Positions 17,626 through 27,600 of a stretch of DNA of 64,000 nucleotides are shown in pieces. The translations under genes and the position numbers were made by a program. Within the stretch, counting starts at the first letter, position 1. Every line of letters begins with the position of its first letter. The DNA is from Devosia sp. RR2S18 (GTDB lineage: Bacteria; Pseudomonadota; Alphaproteobacteria; Rhizobiales; Devosiaceae). Below the pieces are notes generated by a model that saw only the letters and a program-made list of their open reading frames with translations, was not told the DNA's origin and did no database searches. The stretch lies in contig NZ_CP126539.1 in assembly GCF_030177755.1 (NCBI RefSeq), forward strand, positions 3,901,431 through 3,965,430, given 5' to 3'.

Positions 17626-18777
17626 TTAGGCGTCCTGACGCTCAGCAAGCGGCACGAAGGGCAGGTCGTCGGGACCGGTGTAGTTGGCCGACGGGCGGAT
17701 GATCTTGCCGTCCTGGCGTTGCTCGATGACGTGCGCCGACCAACCGGACGTCCGCGCAATGACGAAGAGAGGCGTAAACATGGATGTCGGCACACCCATG
17801 AGATCGTAAGAAACAGCCGAGAACCAATCGAGATTGGGGAACATCTTCTTGGCGTCCATCATCACCGCTTCGATACGCTCGGCGATGGCGTATTGACGCT
17901 GCGAGCCGGCTTCATCGGCGAGACGCTTGGACACGCGCTTGATGACCTCATTGCGCGGATCGGACACCGTGTAGACCGGGTGCCCGAAGCCGATGATGAC
18001 TTCGCGGGCCTCAACGCGGCGACGGATATCGGTTTCCGCCTCATCAGGCGTTGCGTAGCGTTTCTGAATGTCGAAGGCGACTTCGTTGGCGCCGCCATGT
18101 TTGGGGCCACGCAGGGCGCCGATAGCTCCGGCGATGGAGGAATAAAGGTCTGACCCAGTGCCGGCGATCACCCGTGCCGTGAAAGTCGAGGCGTTGAACT
18201 CATGCTCGGCATAGAGAATTAGCGAGGTGTGCATGGCCCGGACATGGCTCTGGCTGGGTGGTTTGCCATGCAGCAGATGGAGGAAATGCCCGCCAATGCT
18301 GTCGTCGTCTGTTTCCACCTCGATGCGGCGACCATTATGGGCGAAATGATACCAATAAAGCAGCATGGAGCCGAGATTCGCCATCAGCCGGTCGGCGATG
18401 TCGCGGGCACCGGGCGTATTGTGGTCATGGGCTTCGGGCAGGACGCAACCGAGCGCCGAGACGCCCGAGCGCATGACGTCCATCGGGTGGGCGGCAGCAG
18501 GTATGGCCTCGAGCACAGCTTTCACCGCCTGCGGCAGGCCTCGGAGTGATTTGAGCTTGGCCTTGTAGGCGGTCAGGTCGCTTTGGGTCGGCAGGCGCTC
18601 GTGGACGAGCAGATAGGCAATTTCTTCGAACTCGCTGGACTCGGCGAGATCGAGAATGTCGTAGCCGCGATAGTGGAGATCGTTGCCCGAGCGGCCGACG
18701 GTGCAGAGCGCCGTGTTGCCGGCGGGGACCCCCGATAGCGCCACCGATTTCTTGGGCTTGAAATTGGTCTCGGTCAC
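17626..18777 (-). CDS. prpC: 2-Methylcitrate synthase / citrate synthase PrpC-like
   Basis: This 383-residue citrate synthase family enzyme is expected to condense propionyl-CoA with oxaloacetate. The start [11 protein letters not shown] and [26 protein letters not shown] are typical of PrpC. Active-site histidines fall in [10 protein letters not shown] and [10 protein letters not shown], and the catalytic Asp lies in the [20 protein letters not shown] region. I start it at GTG 18777, with AGGGAGG 8 nt upstream. No prpD-type methylcitrate dehydratase is in the window, so the middle step must be encoded elsewhere (prpD or an aconitase pair). Confidence 0.88.
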   Translation of the reverse strand: MTETNFKPKKSVALSGVPAGNTALCTVGRSGNDLHYRGYDILDLAESSEFEEIAYLLVHERLPTQSDLTAYKAKLKSLRGLPQAVKAVLEAIPAAAHPMDVMRSGVSALGCVLPEAHDHNTPGARDIADRLMANLGSMLLYWYHFAHNGRRIEVETDDDSIGGHFLHLLHGKPPSQSHVRAMHTSLILYAEHEFNASTFTARVIAGTGSDLYSSIAGAIGALRGPKHGGANEVAFDIQKRYATPDEAETDIRRRVEAREVIIGFGHPVYTVSDPRNEVIKRVSKRLADEAGSQRQYAIAERIEAVMMDAKKMFPNLDWFSAVSYDLMGVPTSMFTPLFVIARTSGWSAHVIEQRQDGKIIRPSANYTGPDDLPFVPLAERQDA

Positions 18778-18880
18778 GTGTGCTGCCTCCCTGACGCTTG
18801 TTGTTGCCCTAGTGATAGACCGGGGCCGCGCCAATCCCAAGCGGTGATCTCCTGCCGGTTCGGCAAGCCCCCTTGCAGGC

Positions 18881-19435
18881 TCAGGCGGGACCGAAATCGT
18901 GGGGCCGTGCCGTCACGTCCATCAGACCGGCGGCGAAGCGCTGGGCGTTGCGAACATAGCTGTCGGCAGACCGGCGCAGACCACCAATTGTTGCATCGTC
19001 GAGCTGGCGCACGACTTTGCCCGGGGCACCGATGACCAGCGAGCCATCGGGGATTTCCTTGCCTTCCGTCACCAGGGCACCGGCCCCGATCAGGCAGTTA
19101 TTGCCAATTCGGGCGCCATTGAGGATGGTCGCGCCCATGCCCACCAGCGTGTTATCGCCGATGGTGCAGCCGTGGAGCATCGCCTTGTGGCCAATGGTGC
19201 AGCCGCGTCCGATGGTGAGGGGAAAGCCTATATCGGTATGGAGGACGACGTTCTCCTGCACATTGCTGCGCGCGCCGATGACGATGGGCTCATTGTCACC
19301 CCGCGCCACTACCCCGAACCAGATGCCCGCCTCGGCGTCGACGAAGACCTGCCCCACCAGAACGGCGGTCGGTGCGATCCAGGCCACTTCGGGGTGGATA
19401 TCGGGGGCAATGCCATCCAGCGCATAAAGACTCAT
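18881..19435 (-). CDS. Gamma carbonic anhydrase-like left-handed beta-helix protein
   Basis: This 184-residue hexapeptide-repeat protein of the gamma-carbonic anhydrase/PaaY/YrdA family has regular repeats ([38 protein letters not shown]). Its three His (HTD, GHK, MLHG) sit where the family binds Zn. It could be a carbonic anhydrase or a thioesterase/acyltransferase-like scaffold; the sequence alone does not decide. It is 9 bp downstream of selO on the same strand and probably co-transcribed. Confidence 0.88.
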   Translation of the reverse strand: MSLYALDGIAPDIHPEVAWIAPTAVLVGQVFVDAEAGIWFGVVARGDNEPIVIGARSNVQENVVLHTDIGFPLTIGRGCTIGHKAMLHGCTIGDNTLVGMGATILNGARIGNNCLIGAGALVTEGKEIPDGSLVIGAPGKVVRQLDDATIGGLRRSADSYVRNAQRFAAGLMDVTARPHDFGPA

Positions 19436-19444
19436 GGGCTCCTC

Positions 19445-20851
19445 CTATCGGATCCCATAAGCCTCGCGCATCTCGGCGATTTCGGCCAGTGTTTCGTGAA
19501 AGAGGCTCCAATCGTCGCGCTCGGCGATGGGGGCCCAGATTGCCTCCATGTCCTCGATCAGCATGGTGCGTGGCGTGGAGCGGGCGAAATAGGGGTGATC
19601 GAGATTGAGGCCGTCCGCCGGTTGATAGCTTTCGAACGCATCGGCGAGAGGGCGGAACGCGTCGCTCGCGTAGATTTCGGCCGATGGGCTGCGGGCCGCG
19701 CGTTCGGCGCCAAGTGCACCACCCCGCCAATCGAAGAAAAACTGCTCGTAGGGCGCCTTGCTCTGGAGAAGGAAGCCGAAGAGCGTGGTCATAAAACCAG
19801 TATCGGTCTCGACATCCTTCGACTTGAGGCCAAGGCGGCGCAGGATCTCCCGCGGCAGTGCCTCGCGAAACGCGGGCCAGACGGTGTTAAGGGCCGGTTC
19901 GAGTTCTTCCACCGTGGAAAGCGGCACGAGGCACTCGGCCAAGCGGGTCAGATTCCAGGCCAGCGTATCGGGCTGGCGGCCGAAGCTATAGAGCCGGGTT
20001 TCGTCGAAATAGGCGGCGGTGAATTCCGGGTCGTACACCGGCAAAAAGCGCCACGGGCCATAGTCGAAGCTCTCGCCGGTGACGTTGATATTGTCCGTGT
20101 TGAGGACCCCGTGCACAAATCCGGCGGCGGTCCACTGCGCGCCGAGCCGAGCGACCCGGGCAACCACCGCCTGGAGAAAGGCGACCGGCTTGTCGTCGGC
20201 ATCAACCAGTTCGGGATAATAGCGCTCGATCGTGTAGTCGAGAAGGCGCCGGGTTGCTTCAAGGTCCTCCAGATAGGCCAAGCGCTGGAAGGTGCCGATG
20301 CGGATGTGGCTATGGCTGAGGCGGACCAGAACCGCCGATCTGGTGGGCGATGGCTCGTCGCCGCGATGGAGGTCCTCGCCGGTTTCAACCAGCGACAGGC
20401 TCTTGGAGGTGTAGACACCCAGGGCTTCGAGCAATTCGGTGGCGAGCACTTCCCGAACGCCACCCTTAAGCGTCAGCCGCCCATCGCCGCCACGAGACCA
20501 GGGCGTCTTGCCCGACCCCTTGGTGCCGAGATCAAGTAGGCGCCCGTCCTTGAGATCATGCAGTTGCGCAAAGAGGAAGCCGCGGCCATCCCCCAGATCG
20601 GGATTGTAGGAACGGAACTGGTGGCCATGATAGCGCAGGGCTAGCGGCTGCTCGAACGAGCCCGGCAGGGGCTCGAAACGGCCGAAAAGGGCGAGCCACT
20701 CCGACTCAGTCAACGCATCAAGACCGATGCGCTCGGCCCAGCGCTGATCGCGATGGCGCAGGATAGTCTTGGGAAAATCAGCGGGCTCGACGCGATCAAA
20801 GAAGGTGTCGCCGAGGGCCTCATGGGCGCGGGAGGGTTGGTAGCGGGTCAT
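19445..20851 (-). CDS. selO: Protein adenylyltransferase SelO
   Basis: This 468-residue pseudokinase-fold enzyme transfers AMP to hydroxyl side chains of proteins, a redox-stress function known for SelO/YdiU. Recognisable segments are LRYHGHQFRSYNPDLGDGRGFLFAQL, LDLGTKGSGKTPWSRGGDGRLTLKGGVREVL, the GFVHGVLNTDNINVTGESFDYGPW stretch with the metal-binding Asn/Asp, and YSFGRQPDTLAWNL. Length is close to bacterial SelO. The selenocysteine/cysteine of eukaryotic SelO at the C-terminus is absent, as in many bacterial homologues. It precedes the gamma-CA gene. Confidence 0.94.
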   Translation of the reverse strand: MTRYQPSRAHEALGDTFFDRVEPADFPKTILRHRDQRWAERIGLDALTESEWLALFGRFEPLPGSFEQPLALRYHGHQFRSYNPDLGDGRGFLFAQLHDLKDGRLLDLGTKGSGKTPWSRGGDGRLTLKGGVREVLATELLEALGVYTSKSLSLVETGEDLHRGDEPSPTRSAVLVRLSHSHIRIGTFQRLAYLEDLEATRRLLDYTIERYYPELVDADDKPVAFLQAVVARVARLGAQWTAAGFVHGVLNTDNINVTGESFDYGPWRFLPVYDPEFTAAYFDETRLYSFGRQPDTLAWNLTRLAECLVPLSTVEELEPALNTVWPAFREALPREILRRLGLKSKDVETDTGFMTTLFGFLLQSKAPYEQFFFDWRGGALGAERAARSPSAEIYASDAFRPLADAFESYQPADGLNLDHPYFARSTPRTMLIEDMEAIWAPIAERDDWSLFHETLAEIAEMREAYGIR

Positions 20852-20954
20852 GAAGGGGTAAACGCTAGCACGGCCCCACCGGTTCGCCCACGCAACCCAG
20901 ACTTGCTGCGCTTGCGCCTAGCGGGTCGGCCGGAATCCGCCTATACCGCACGAG

Positions 20955-21638
20955 ATGAACGCTCCGCACGACACGCTCAGCCTTGATCCCTTCCAAGCCG
21001 TCATCTTCGACATGGACGGCACGATCCTCGATACCGAAACGGTGTTCCGGTCCATCGTTTTCGAGGTCTGCGCCGATCTTGGCTTCGAGATGAGCGATCT
21101 GGTGCATCTGTCCATGGTGGGATCGAGCCACGAGCGTACCCAGCAATTGCTGGTGGAAGCCTATGGCGTGGCCTTCCCCTATACGCTGTTCGACGAACGT
21201 TGCCGCAGCATCATGCGGGAGCGGATGCATGCCGAGGTGCCGGTCAAGACCGGGGCGCGGGAGCTGCTCCTTGAGTTGCGGGAGCGCGGCGTGCCGACGG
21301 CCATCGCTACCTCGTCGCGCCAACCCCATGCCCATACGCACCTGGGCACGGCGGGGCTGTTCGACATGTTCGAGACCATCGTGACGCGGGACGACGTGGT
21401 GAACCCCAAGCCGCATCCCGAACCCTATCTGCTTGCCGCCGAACGGCTGGGGGTGGATCCCATCCATTGCCTGGCGCTCGAGGACAGCTATTCGGGCGTC
21501 CGGGCGGCGCATGCGGCGGGCATGCAGACGGTGATGGTGCCCGATCTTGTCCATCCCAGCGAGGAGATCCGCGCGCTAGGCATCGCCATCATGGAGAGCC
21601 TGGACCATGTGCGGATTGCGGCGTTTCCCCAGCGCTGA
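20955..21638 (+). CDS. HAD-superfamily phosphatase (beta-phosphoglucomutase-like)
   Basis: This 227-residue HAD hydrolase has motif I DMDGTILDTE, a cap domain, motif II in AIATSSRQPH, motif III Lys in VNPKPHPEPYL and motif IV ALEDSYSGVRAAHAAGM. These match subfamily IA enzymes such as 2-deoxyglucose-6-phosphatase or phosphorylated-sugar mutases. Substrate is unknown. It is divergent from selO and closed by a strong intrinsic terminator 22 nt after the stop. Confidence 0.92.
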   Translation: MNAPHDTLSLDPFQAVIFDMDGTILDTETVFRSIVFEVCADLGFEMSDLVHLSMVGSSHERTQQLLVEAYGVAFPYTLFDERCRSIMRERMHAEVPVKTGARELLLELRERGVPTAIATSSRQPHAHTHLGTAGLFDMFETIVTRDDVVNPKPHPEPYLLAAERLGVDPIHCLALEDSYSGVRAAHAAGMQTVMVPDLVHPSEEIRALGIAIMESLDHVRIAAFPQR

Positions 21639-21660
21639 ACAACCCCCAATTGCATGAGCA

Positions 21661-21685
21661 AGCCCCAGGCGACTGGGGCTTTTTT
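21661..21685 (+). terminator. Rho-independent terminator after HAD gene
   Basis: AGCCCCAG (21661-21668), loop GCGA, CTGGGGCT (21673-21680), then five further T. A perfect 8-bp stem with U-tract, 22 nt after the stop codon. Confidence 0.92.
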
Positions 21686-22001
21686 GGTTCTCAGCTGCAA
21701 CAGCGGCGGGGAAATAGTTAACGACGCCTTCCTTGATGCGTAAACTTTTACCGTGGCCCCGAAGCCCGGCTTCACCACCAAGCAAGTTCCTCAATTTTAT
21801 GGGTTTTCAGCTCGGCTCGCGGCCGTTAACCGTGTTTTAAGACGCTAACCGCTATGGTTAACCGCCTGTAAATTTCCGCTTCCCTAGGCAGAGAAGCTTG
21901 GCTAGTGTGCCGCTCGGAAGTCACAGGGGGTCCGCAACGACGGGCTCGATAAGAAGGCGCGCTGGATATGACCGGACGCGCTCACGAGTAAGGACGGAGC
22001 A
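21686..22001. other. Non-coding leader of the wall-hydrolase gene with CtrA-like box
   Basis: No gene is seen. At 21826-21840 the sequence TTAA-N7-TTAA matches the spacing of the CtrA full site (GTTAACCGTGTTTTAAG). Further TTAACC/GGTTAAC words lie near 21718 and 21857. The rest is unremarkable up to an AAGGA SD at 21990-21994 before the TTG start at 22002. CtrA assignment is by motif only. Confidence 0.5.
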
Positions 22002-22907
22002 TTGAAGCAAACCTGGCAGACGATGACCGTGCGGACGATTTCGCATGTGCTTGCTCTTTGCGCAGTTGTGCTTGTGCTCGTTGTTACATTCTCCCCGGCG
22101 CATGCCGAGACGATCAAGGTCGCATCCGTCGCCCCGCTGCCGGTGCCCGAAGGGATCGCCGCAGTGCGGAGCCAGCCGGCCATTGGTCCGACAATGGTGC
22201 CGGTCCCAGCCGGACAGCAGCCGCTCACTGAGGCACTTCTTGCCAACTATGTGGAACGGCAGAAGGAACTGCGCTCCGTGGACGTGCTGGGCCTTGCCGA
22301 ACCCGATGAGCTCACCGCCGACATGCTGATGAGCTATATCTCGCGTGGCTCGCTGGGTGGCGGTAATAGCGCGGTTTCGGCCATTGCCAGCTTCACCACC
22401 CCGACCAGCGCCCGGGCCGATGGTGCGCTCAGCACCTCGACGCTCGCCGCCTATATCGAGAGCGGCTACCAGCCCCTGCCCAAGCGCCTCGAACACGCCA
22501 ATGCCGAGCGCGATTGCCTGGCGCAGGCCATCTACCATGAAGCCCGCGGCGAAAGCCAAGCCGGTCAGCTGGCCGTGGCCAATGTGATCGTCAACCGGGC
22601 GCGTTCGGGCAAGTTCCCCGATACGCTGTGCGGCGTCATCTATCAGAATGCCGACAAGGGCCGCTATCGCTGCCAGTTCACCTTTGCCTGCGACGGCCGC
22701 GCCGAGACCGTTGGCGAGCGCCGCGCCTGGGCCCGGTCCAAGGATCTGGCGCAGCAGGTCTATGCCGAATTTGCGCTGGGCGAGAATGTCGGTGCGGTGC
22801 CGCGCTCGACGCTCTACTATCACACCACGGCGGTGAACCCCTCCTGGGCCAACACCTTCGACGCCGTGGCGCAGATCGGCTCGCACATCTTTTACGCGAC
22901 CAACTGA
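22002..22907 (+). CDS. SleB/CwlJ-type cell wall hydrolase (Hydrolase_2)
   Basis: This 301-residue exported protein has an N-terminal hydrophobic signal (about residues 12-32, cleavage after AHA). A proline/alanine-rich linker follows, then a C-terminal Hydrolase_2 domain from about residue 165: CLAQAIYHEARGES (the conserved Glu), LAVANVIVNRARSGKFPDTLCGVIYQ, CQFTFACDG, and YYHTTAVNPSW. This domain hydrolyses peptidoglycan. The TTG at 22002 has AAGGA about 7 nt upstream; ATG 22023 is an alternative that would shorten the signal peptide. A possible CtrA box upstream would fit cell-cycle timing of wall remodelling. Confidence 0.87.
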   Translation: MKQTWQTMTVRTISHVLALCAVVLVLVVTFSPAHAETIKVASVAPLPVPEGIAAVRSQPAIGPTMVPVPAGQQPLTEALLANYVERQKELRSVDVLGLAEPDELTADMLMSYISRGSLGGGNSAVSAIASFTTPTSARADGALSTSTLAAYIESGYQPLPKRLEHANAERDCLAQAIYHEARGESQAGQLAVANVIVNRARSGKFPDTLCGVIYQNADKGRYRCQFTFACDGRAETVGERRAWARSKDLAQQVYAEFALGENVGAVPRSTLYYHTTAVNPSWANTFDAVAQIGSHIFYATN

Positions 22908-22925
22908 GATAACCGTCTCGCATGA

Positions 22926-22955
22926 AAAAGCCCGCGACCTTGGTCGCGGGCTTTT
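22926..22955. terminator. Bidirectional terminator between wall hydrolase and ahcY
   Basis: AAAAGCCCGCGACC pairs with GGTCGCGGGCTTTT across a two-base centre; A-tract on one side and T-tract on the other serve both convergent genes. Confidence 0.93.
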
Positions 22956-22979
22956 CTGTTTGGTGGTGAGTGGTGACGC

Positions 22980-24383
<1,404 letters not shown>

Positions 24384-24417
24384 CAGGGGCTCCAGCAGGG
24401 TTTGTTTTGCCCCTGCT
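24384..24417 (-). promoter_or_regulatory. ahcY leader with two mutually exclusive hairpins
   Basis: In the minus-strand transcript AGCAGGG (24417-24411) can pair with CCCTGCT (24400-24394). Alternatively CAGGGGC (24415-24409) can pair with GCCCCTG (24390-24384), which ends at the ATG. The two 7-bp stems share bases and cannot coexist, and the GGAG SD-like element lies between them. It does not resemble the SAH, SAM-II or SAM/SAH consensus I know. Confidence 0.45.
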
Positions 24418-24497
24418 ATACGCGATCTGCCGCCGGGCTGACAACCGGACATAAAGAAAGGTTTATATCCCGCTACCAACCCGGTCGAGGCGGAGCT

Positions 24498-25385
24498 TTA
24501 GGAGACGAGGGATTGATGCGCGCCAATGGCGGCCATGGCTCCGCCATAGGAAGCAATCGTGACCGAGTGCATGGCATGGGCGAGATCGCCGCCGGCATAG
24601 ACTCCCTCGACCGAGGTCTGGTGCCGATCATTGACCTTGAAGGCGATGCCTGTCGGGGTGTCGTCCGTCTCGACTCCGAGTTGCTCGTGCAGATCGGCCG
24701 AGGGCCGGTTGTGCGGATGCACATAGAGCGCGTCGAGCTCGGTGCGCGTGCCGTCTTCCCCGATGACTGCAGTGATACGACCCTCCTTATGCTCGAAAGC
24801 CTTCACCTTGCCCTCAACGAGAGCGACGCCGCGCTTGGCGAGCTTGCTCTTCTCGGCTTCGGGCAGATCGTGGCCATCGGAGAAGAGGGTGATCTGGTCG
24901 GTCCAGTGGCCATAAAGGGCCGTGGCGTGCAGCGATAGCGGGGTGGAATAGATGAGCCCCCAGCGCTTTTCGGCCACTTCATAGCCGTGGCAATAGGGGC
25001 AGTGCAGCACCGTCTTGCCCCAGCATTCGGCAAAGCCGTCGATGGGCGGGAATTCGTCGGTGAGACCGTAAGCCAAGACCAGACGGCGGGCGTGGTGCTC
25101 CCCCTTCTCCGTCAAGACGGTGAAATCATCGAGCTGGCCGCTGGCCTTGGTCGCGCGCGCGTTGATGATCTTGACCGTCTCGTAGCGGGCGAGCTGGTCG
25201 CGGGCGGCCGCCAGAATGTCGGCCGGGTTTTTGCCGTCATGCCCCAAAATGCCGTGGGCGTGCTCGGCATAGCGGTTTCGCGGCAGGGCGGTATCGAAGA
25301 CGGTGACCTGCCGACGGGCGCGGCCGAGCTGGAGGGCGGCGGCAAGACCAGCAAAGCTGCCGCCGACGATGATGACGTCATCCAT
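24498..25385 (-). CDS. Thioredoxin-reductase-like FAD/NAD(P) oxidoreductase
   Basis: This 295-residue flavoprotein has the FAD motif VIIVGGSFAGLAAALQLGRA at the N-terminus, an FAD/NAD region with AYGLTDEFPPIDGF, and a redox CPYC in VLHCPYCHGYEV, where thioredoxin reductases have CAxC/CPYC. The C-terminal GVYAGGDLAHAMHSVTIASYGGAMAA closes the FAD site. It may reduce a small thiol partner or a regulator. It overlaps the Rrf2 gene: ATG 25385 lies just before that gene's stop at 25378-25380, so it is coupled to it. ATG 25400 is a longer alternative. Related single-enzyme partners of Rrf2 regulators are linked to redox signals. Confidence 0.87.
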   Translation of the reverse strand: MDDVIIVGGSFAGLAAALQLGRARRQVTVFDTALPRNRYAEHAHGILGHDGKNPADILAAARDQLARYETVKIINARATKASGQLDDFTVLTEKGEHHARRLVLAYGLTDEFPPIDGFAECWGKTVLHCPYCHGYEVAEKRWGLIYSTPLSLHATALYGHWTDQITLFSDGHDLPEAEKSKLAKRGVALVEGKVKAFEHKEGRITAVIGEDGTRTELDALYVHPHNRPSADLHEQLGVETDDTPTGIAFKVNDRHQTSVEGVYAGGDLAHAMHSVTIASYGGAMAAIGAHQSLVS

Positions 25386-25830
25386 GAGAGAGAGTTCCAT
25401 GAGCAGGGAGGGGATGGGGTAGGGCCTGAACGGCCAAATCAGCCAAAGAGATGCGTTCAAGACGTGCGGCAAGAAGCGCCTCGGCCTCGGAGAGGAAGTC
25501 GGTCATGACACTGTCGACCGCCCGAACGATGCCACATTGACGGTCGCCTGGATCGCTTTGGGTGCGGATGAGGAGACTCTCGCCCATGGCGGCATAGACC
25601 GCCCGGAGGCTGACCTCCGCTGCCGGTCGCGCCAGACGCCAGCCGCCGTCGTGCCCCTTGGTGGCGGTGACGATGCCTGCCTCGCGCAGTTCACCCAGGA
25701 CACGTCGCACCACGACCGGATTGGTCATGAGGCACTGCGCCAAAGCCGCCGAGGTGATGGCAGCATCGGGCTGCTTGTGGAGGTGCACCAGGGCATGGAG
25801 AGCAAGGGAAAGGCGACTGGATCTTCTCAT
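25378..25830 (-). CDS. Rrf2-family transcriptional regulator
   Basis: This 150-residue winged-helix regulator starts MRRSSRLSLALHALVHL. It has the Rrf2 helix-turn-helix with TSAALAQCLMTNPVVVRRVLGELREAGIV and the wing GHDGGWRLARPAAEVSL. Only two cysteines are present (C33 and one near residue 98), too few for the three-Cys Fe-S cluster of IscR/NsrR; C33 lies in the HTH region and could be a redox switch. It is co-transcribed with the CPYC reductase. A perfect palindrome covers its start codon, which suggests autorepression. Confidence 0.9.
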   Translation of the reverse strand: MRRSSRLSLALHALVHLHKQPDAAITSAALAQCLMTNPVVVRRVLGELREAGIVTATKGHDGGWRLARPAAEVSLRAVYAAMGESLLIRTQSDPGDRQCGIVRAVDSVMTDFLSEAEALLAARLERISLADLAVQALPHPLPAHGTLSHG

Positions 25831-25849
25831 GTAACATTATTTGTTACAT
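25829..25849. promoter_or_regulatory. Palindromic operator at the Rrf2 start codon
   Basis: ATGTAACA-N5-TGTTACAT forms a perfect 8-bp inverted repeat whose inner spacer is TTATT. It overlaps the ATG of the Rrf2 gene (25828-25830) and lies in the 104-bp gap to the divergent glycosyltransferase. It is the likely autoregulatory site. Confidence 0.75.
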
Positions 25850-25934
25850 CACCTGGCCTGTGTCAAGCCGGAGTTGACGGAGTGCGCGGCACGCGACATG
25901 GTCCGCCCCGCATTTCGGCCGAGAAAGGCAGCAC

Positions 25935-26813
25935 TTGAGCACGCGCCCGATCCACATCGCCCTGACCTTCGACGACAATTTTTGGGCGCCGGCCTACGCC
26001 ACGATGCGCTCGGTCTGCCTTTTCACCCACCGAAGAAGCGACCTCGTCTTTCACCTCTGCCACCGCACGTTGAGCGAGACGCATCGGGCGGACCTCCTGG
26101 CCATTACCGAAGAGTTTCCCGTGAAGCTCGAATGGTACGACCTCGACCGGTCGGACATGTTCCGGGACGTGGCCGCGCGGATGCCCGAGAACAAGCGGCT
26201 CTCCAATATTGTTTATGCCCGGCTGATGATCGACAAGCTCCTGGGGCCCGATGTGGAACGCGTGCTCTATCTCGATTGCGACATGCTGGTGCGCGACGCC
26301 ATTGAGAAGCTTTGTGAGATCGACATGGAGGGGCGACCCATCGCGGCAGTGCGCGACAGCATCGGCGCCTTCATCACTGGCGGGCGCGATCTTAAAGCCA
26401 ATCGCGACATCCTCGACCCTGCCGACCCCTACTTTAATGCCGGGCTGGTGTTGATCGACGTAGCGCAATGGCGCGAGGCCGATATCATTGGGCAGTTGGA
26501 AGTAGCGCTACGCGAAGGGGTGATGCAGCGCATCTATTACGACCAGGATTTTCTCAACCTCGTCTTCAAGAACAGATGGCTCGAACTGCCCTGGCGCTGG
26601 AACACAATTGACGCGCGGCATGCCCATGAGGGGCTGAACCCGGCAATCCTCCATTATACCGGCGAATCCAAACCCTGGGGGATCTTTGCCGGCATGTTCC
26701 ACTGGGTGGCGTTCGGACGGCTCTACCGGCACGTGATGACCAACGAGTTGTTCTACCGCTTCGCCCGGCACCGCTGGAAACGCTGGTGGAAAAAGAAGCT
26801 GCGGCTCAGCTGA
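25935..26813 (+). CDS. Glycosyltransferase family 8
   Basis: This 292-residue GT8 enzyme is a retaining transferase using a nucleotide sugar. N-terminal IHIALTFDDNFWAPAYATMRSV, the catalytic DXD in YLDCDML near residue 114, YFNAGLVLIDVAQWR, DQDFLN and the C-terminal ILHYTGESKPW are all classical for LgtC-like proteins. TTG 25935 is the start, with AAAGG 6 nt upstream. The 3' end overlaps the convergent glycosyltransferase gene by 8 bp. Together with the following two transferases it probably decorates lipopolysaccharide or a capsule. Confidence 0.9.
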   Translation: MSTRPIHIALTFDDNFWAPAYATMRSVCLFTHRRSDLVFHLCHRTLSETHRADLLAITEEFPVKLEWYDLDRSDMFRDVAARMPENKRLSNIVYARLMIDKLLGPDVERVLYLDCDMLVRDAIEKLCEIDMEGRPIAAVRDSIGAFITGGRDLKANRDILDPADPYFNAGLVLIDVAQWREADIIGQLEVALREGVMQRIYYDQDFLNLVFKNRWLELPWRWNTIDARHAHEGLNPAILHYTGESKPWGIFAGMFHWVAFGRLYRHVMTNELFYRFARHRWKRWWKKKLRLS

Positions 26814-27600
26814 CTCCTTCCCGGGCGCAAAGCTCCGCCAAGGCGCTATCGGCTGGTGGCGGCGCAATACCGGCGCGGCCCCGATTGGTCAGCTGACTGC
26901 GCCAGATGTGGACGGCCATGGTCTCAGGGCGAATTGCCGGGTCGATGCTGGACCCGGGCTGGAGGAGCCCTGGGATGCCCTCATAGGGGATGGGGTAGAA
27001 GGATGCGCTGGGGAGCACCAAGTGCCCCAGCCCATGGTGCCTTACGTAGTAGGTCAGGGCCATCGGCCCGGTTGCGCCATATTGCATGTGCTCGGGCCTA
27101 ACCGGGTCGCCGACGAGGCGACGCGCCGCGACTTCGAGGCGGCGAATGGGCGGCAGATGCGGCTCCAAGAGGGGCCGGCGCGATTGCTCGAATATTGCCA
27201 GAAGGTCGGCAAGGAGTGGTGCCTCTGGGGGAATTAGCAGCACCGCGCCATTGACCGAGCCCGGCCGCTCATAGGCCATGAGGTAGTCGGACGCGGGCGC
27301 AATGGGCCTGACACAGTACATGTCGAGATCGGCATAAACACCGCGGGCATGGCGCAGGAGGCTCATGCGGAAGTAGTCGGAAAAGACGCCCGGCGTGCCC
27401 TTGCCCTTGTAGAAGACCAGCTTGCTGCGCGGCAGGATTTCGGCCGCGTCGCGCTGCACGGCTTCTGTGGGCAGGTCGGGGATCGGCTCATAGGAATAGA
27501 CCTCAACCTGGTGCCCATGCCGAACAAAGGACGCAATGGAGATGCGCTCGAGCCAGCTCATGGGTCCATGCCAGAAGCTGACAATGGTGGGGAGGGTCAT
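26806..27600 (-). CDS. DXD-containing glycosyltransferase (capsular/Och1-like)
   Basis: This 264-residue protein has the short N-terminal TIVSFWHGPMSWLERISIASFVRHGH segment and the nucleotide-sugar DXD in GVYADLDMYCVRPI near residue 92. These match the 'glycosyltransferase with DXD motif' / capsular polysaccharide transferase families. I start it at ATG 27600, where it overlaps the stop of the upstream gene (ATGA). The longer open frame to 27942 lies inside that gene. The acceptor is unknown. Confidence 0.82.
   Translation of the reverse strand: MTLPTIVSFWHGPMSWLERISIASFVRHGHQVEVYSYEPIPDLPTEAVQRDAAEILPRSKLVFYKGKGTPGVFSDYFRMSLLRHARGVYADLDMYCVRPIAPASDYLMAYERPGSVNGAVLLIPPEAPLLADLLAIFEQSRRPLLEPHLPPIRRLEVAARRLVGDPVRPEHMQYGATGPMALTYYVRHHGLGHLVLPSASFYPIPYEGIPGLLQPGSSIDPAIRPETMAVHIWRSQLTNRGRAGIAPPPADSALAELCAREGVS

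Noticed and set aside
18899..20539. 546-codon open frame on the plus strand
   Set aside because: Antisense to the gamma-CA and selO genes, which carry recognisable motifs in the other direction.
24384..24420. Known SAH or SAM/SAH riboswitch
   Set aside because: The conserved bases of those aptamers are not found; only two competing hairpins are seen, reported as a new candidate.
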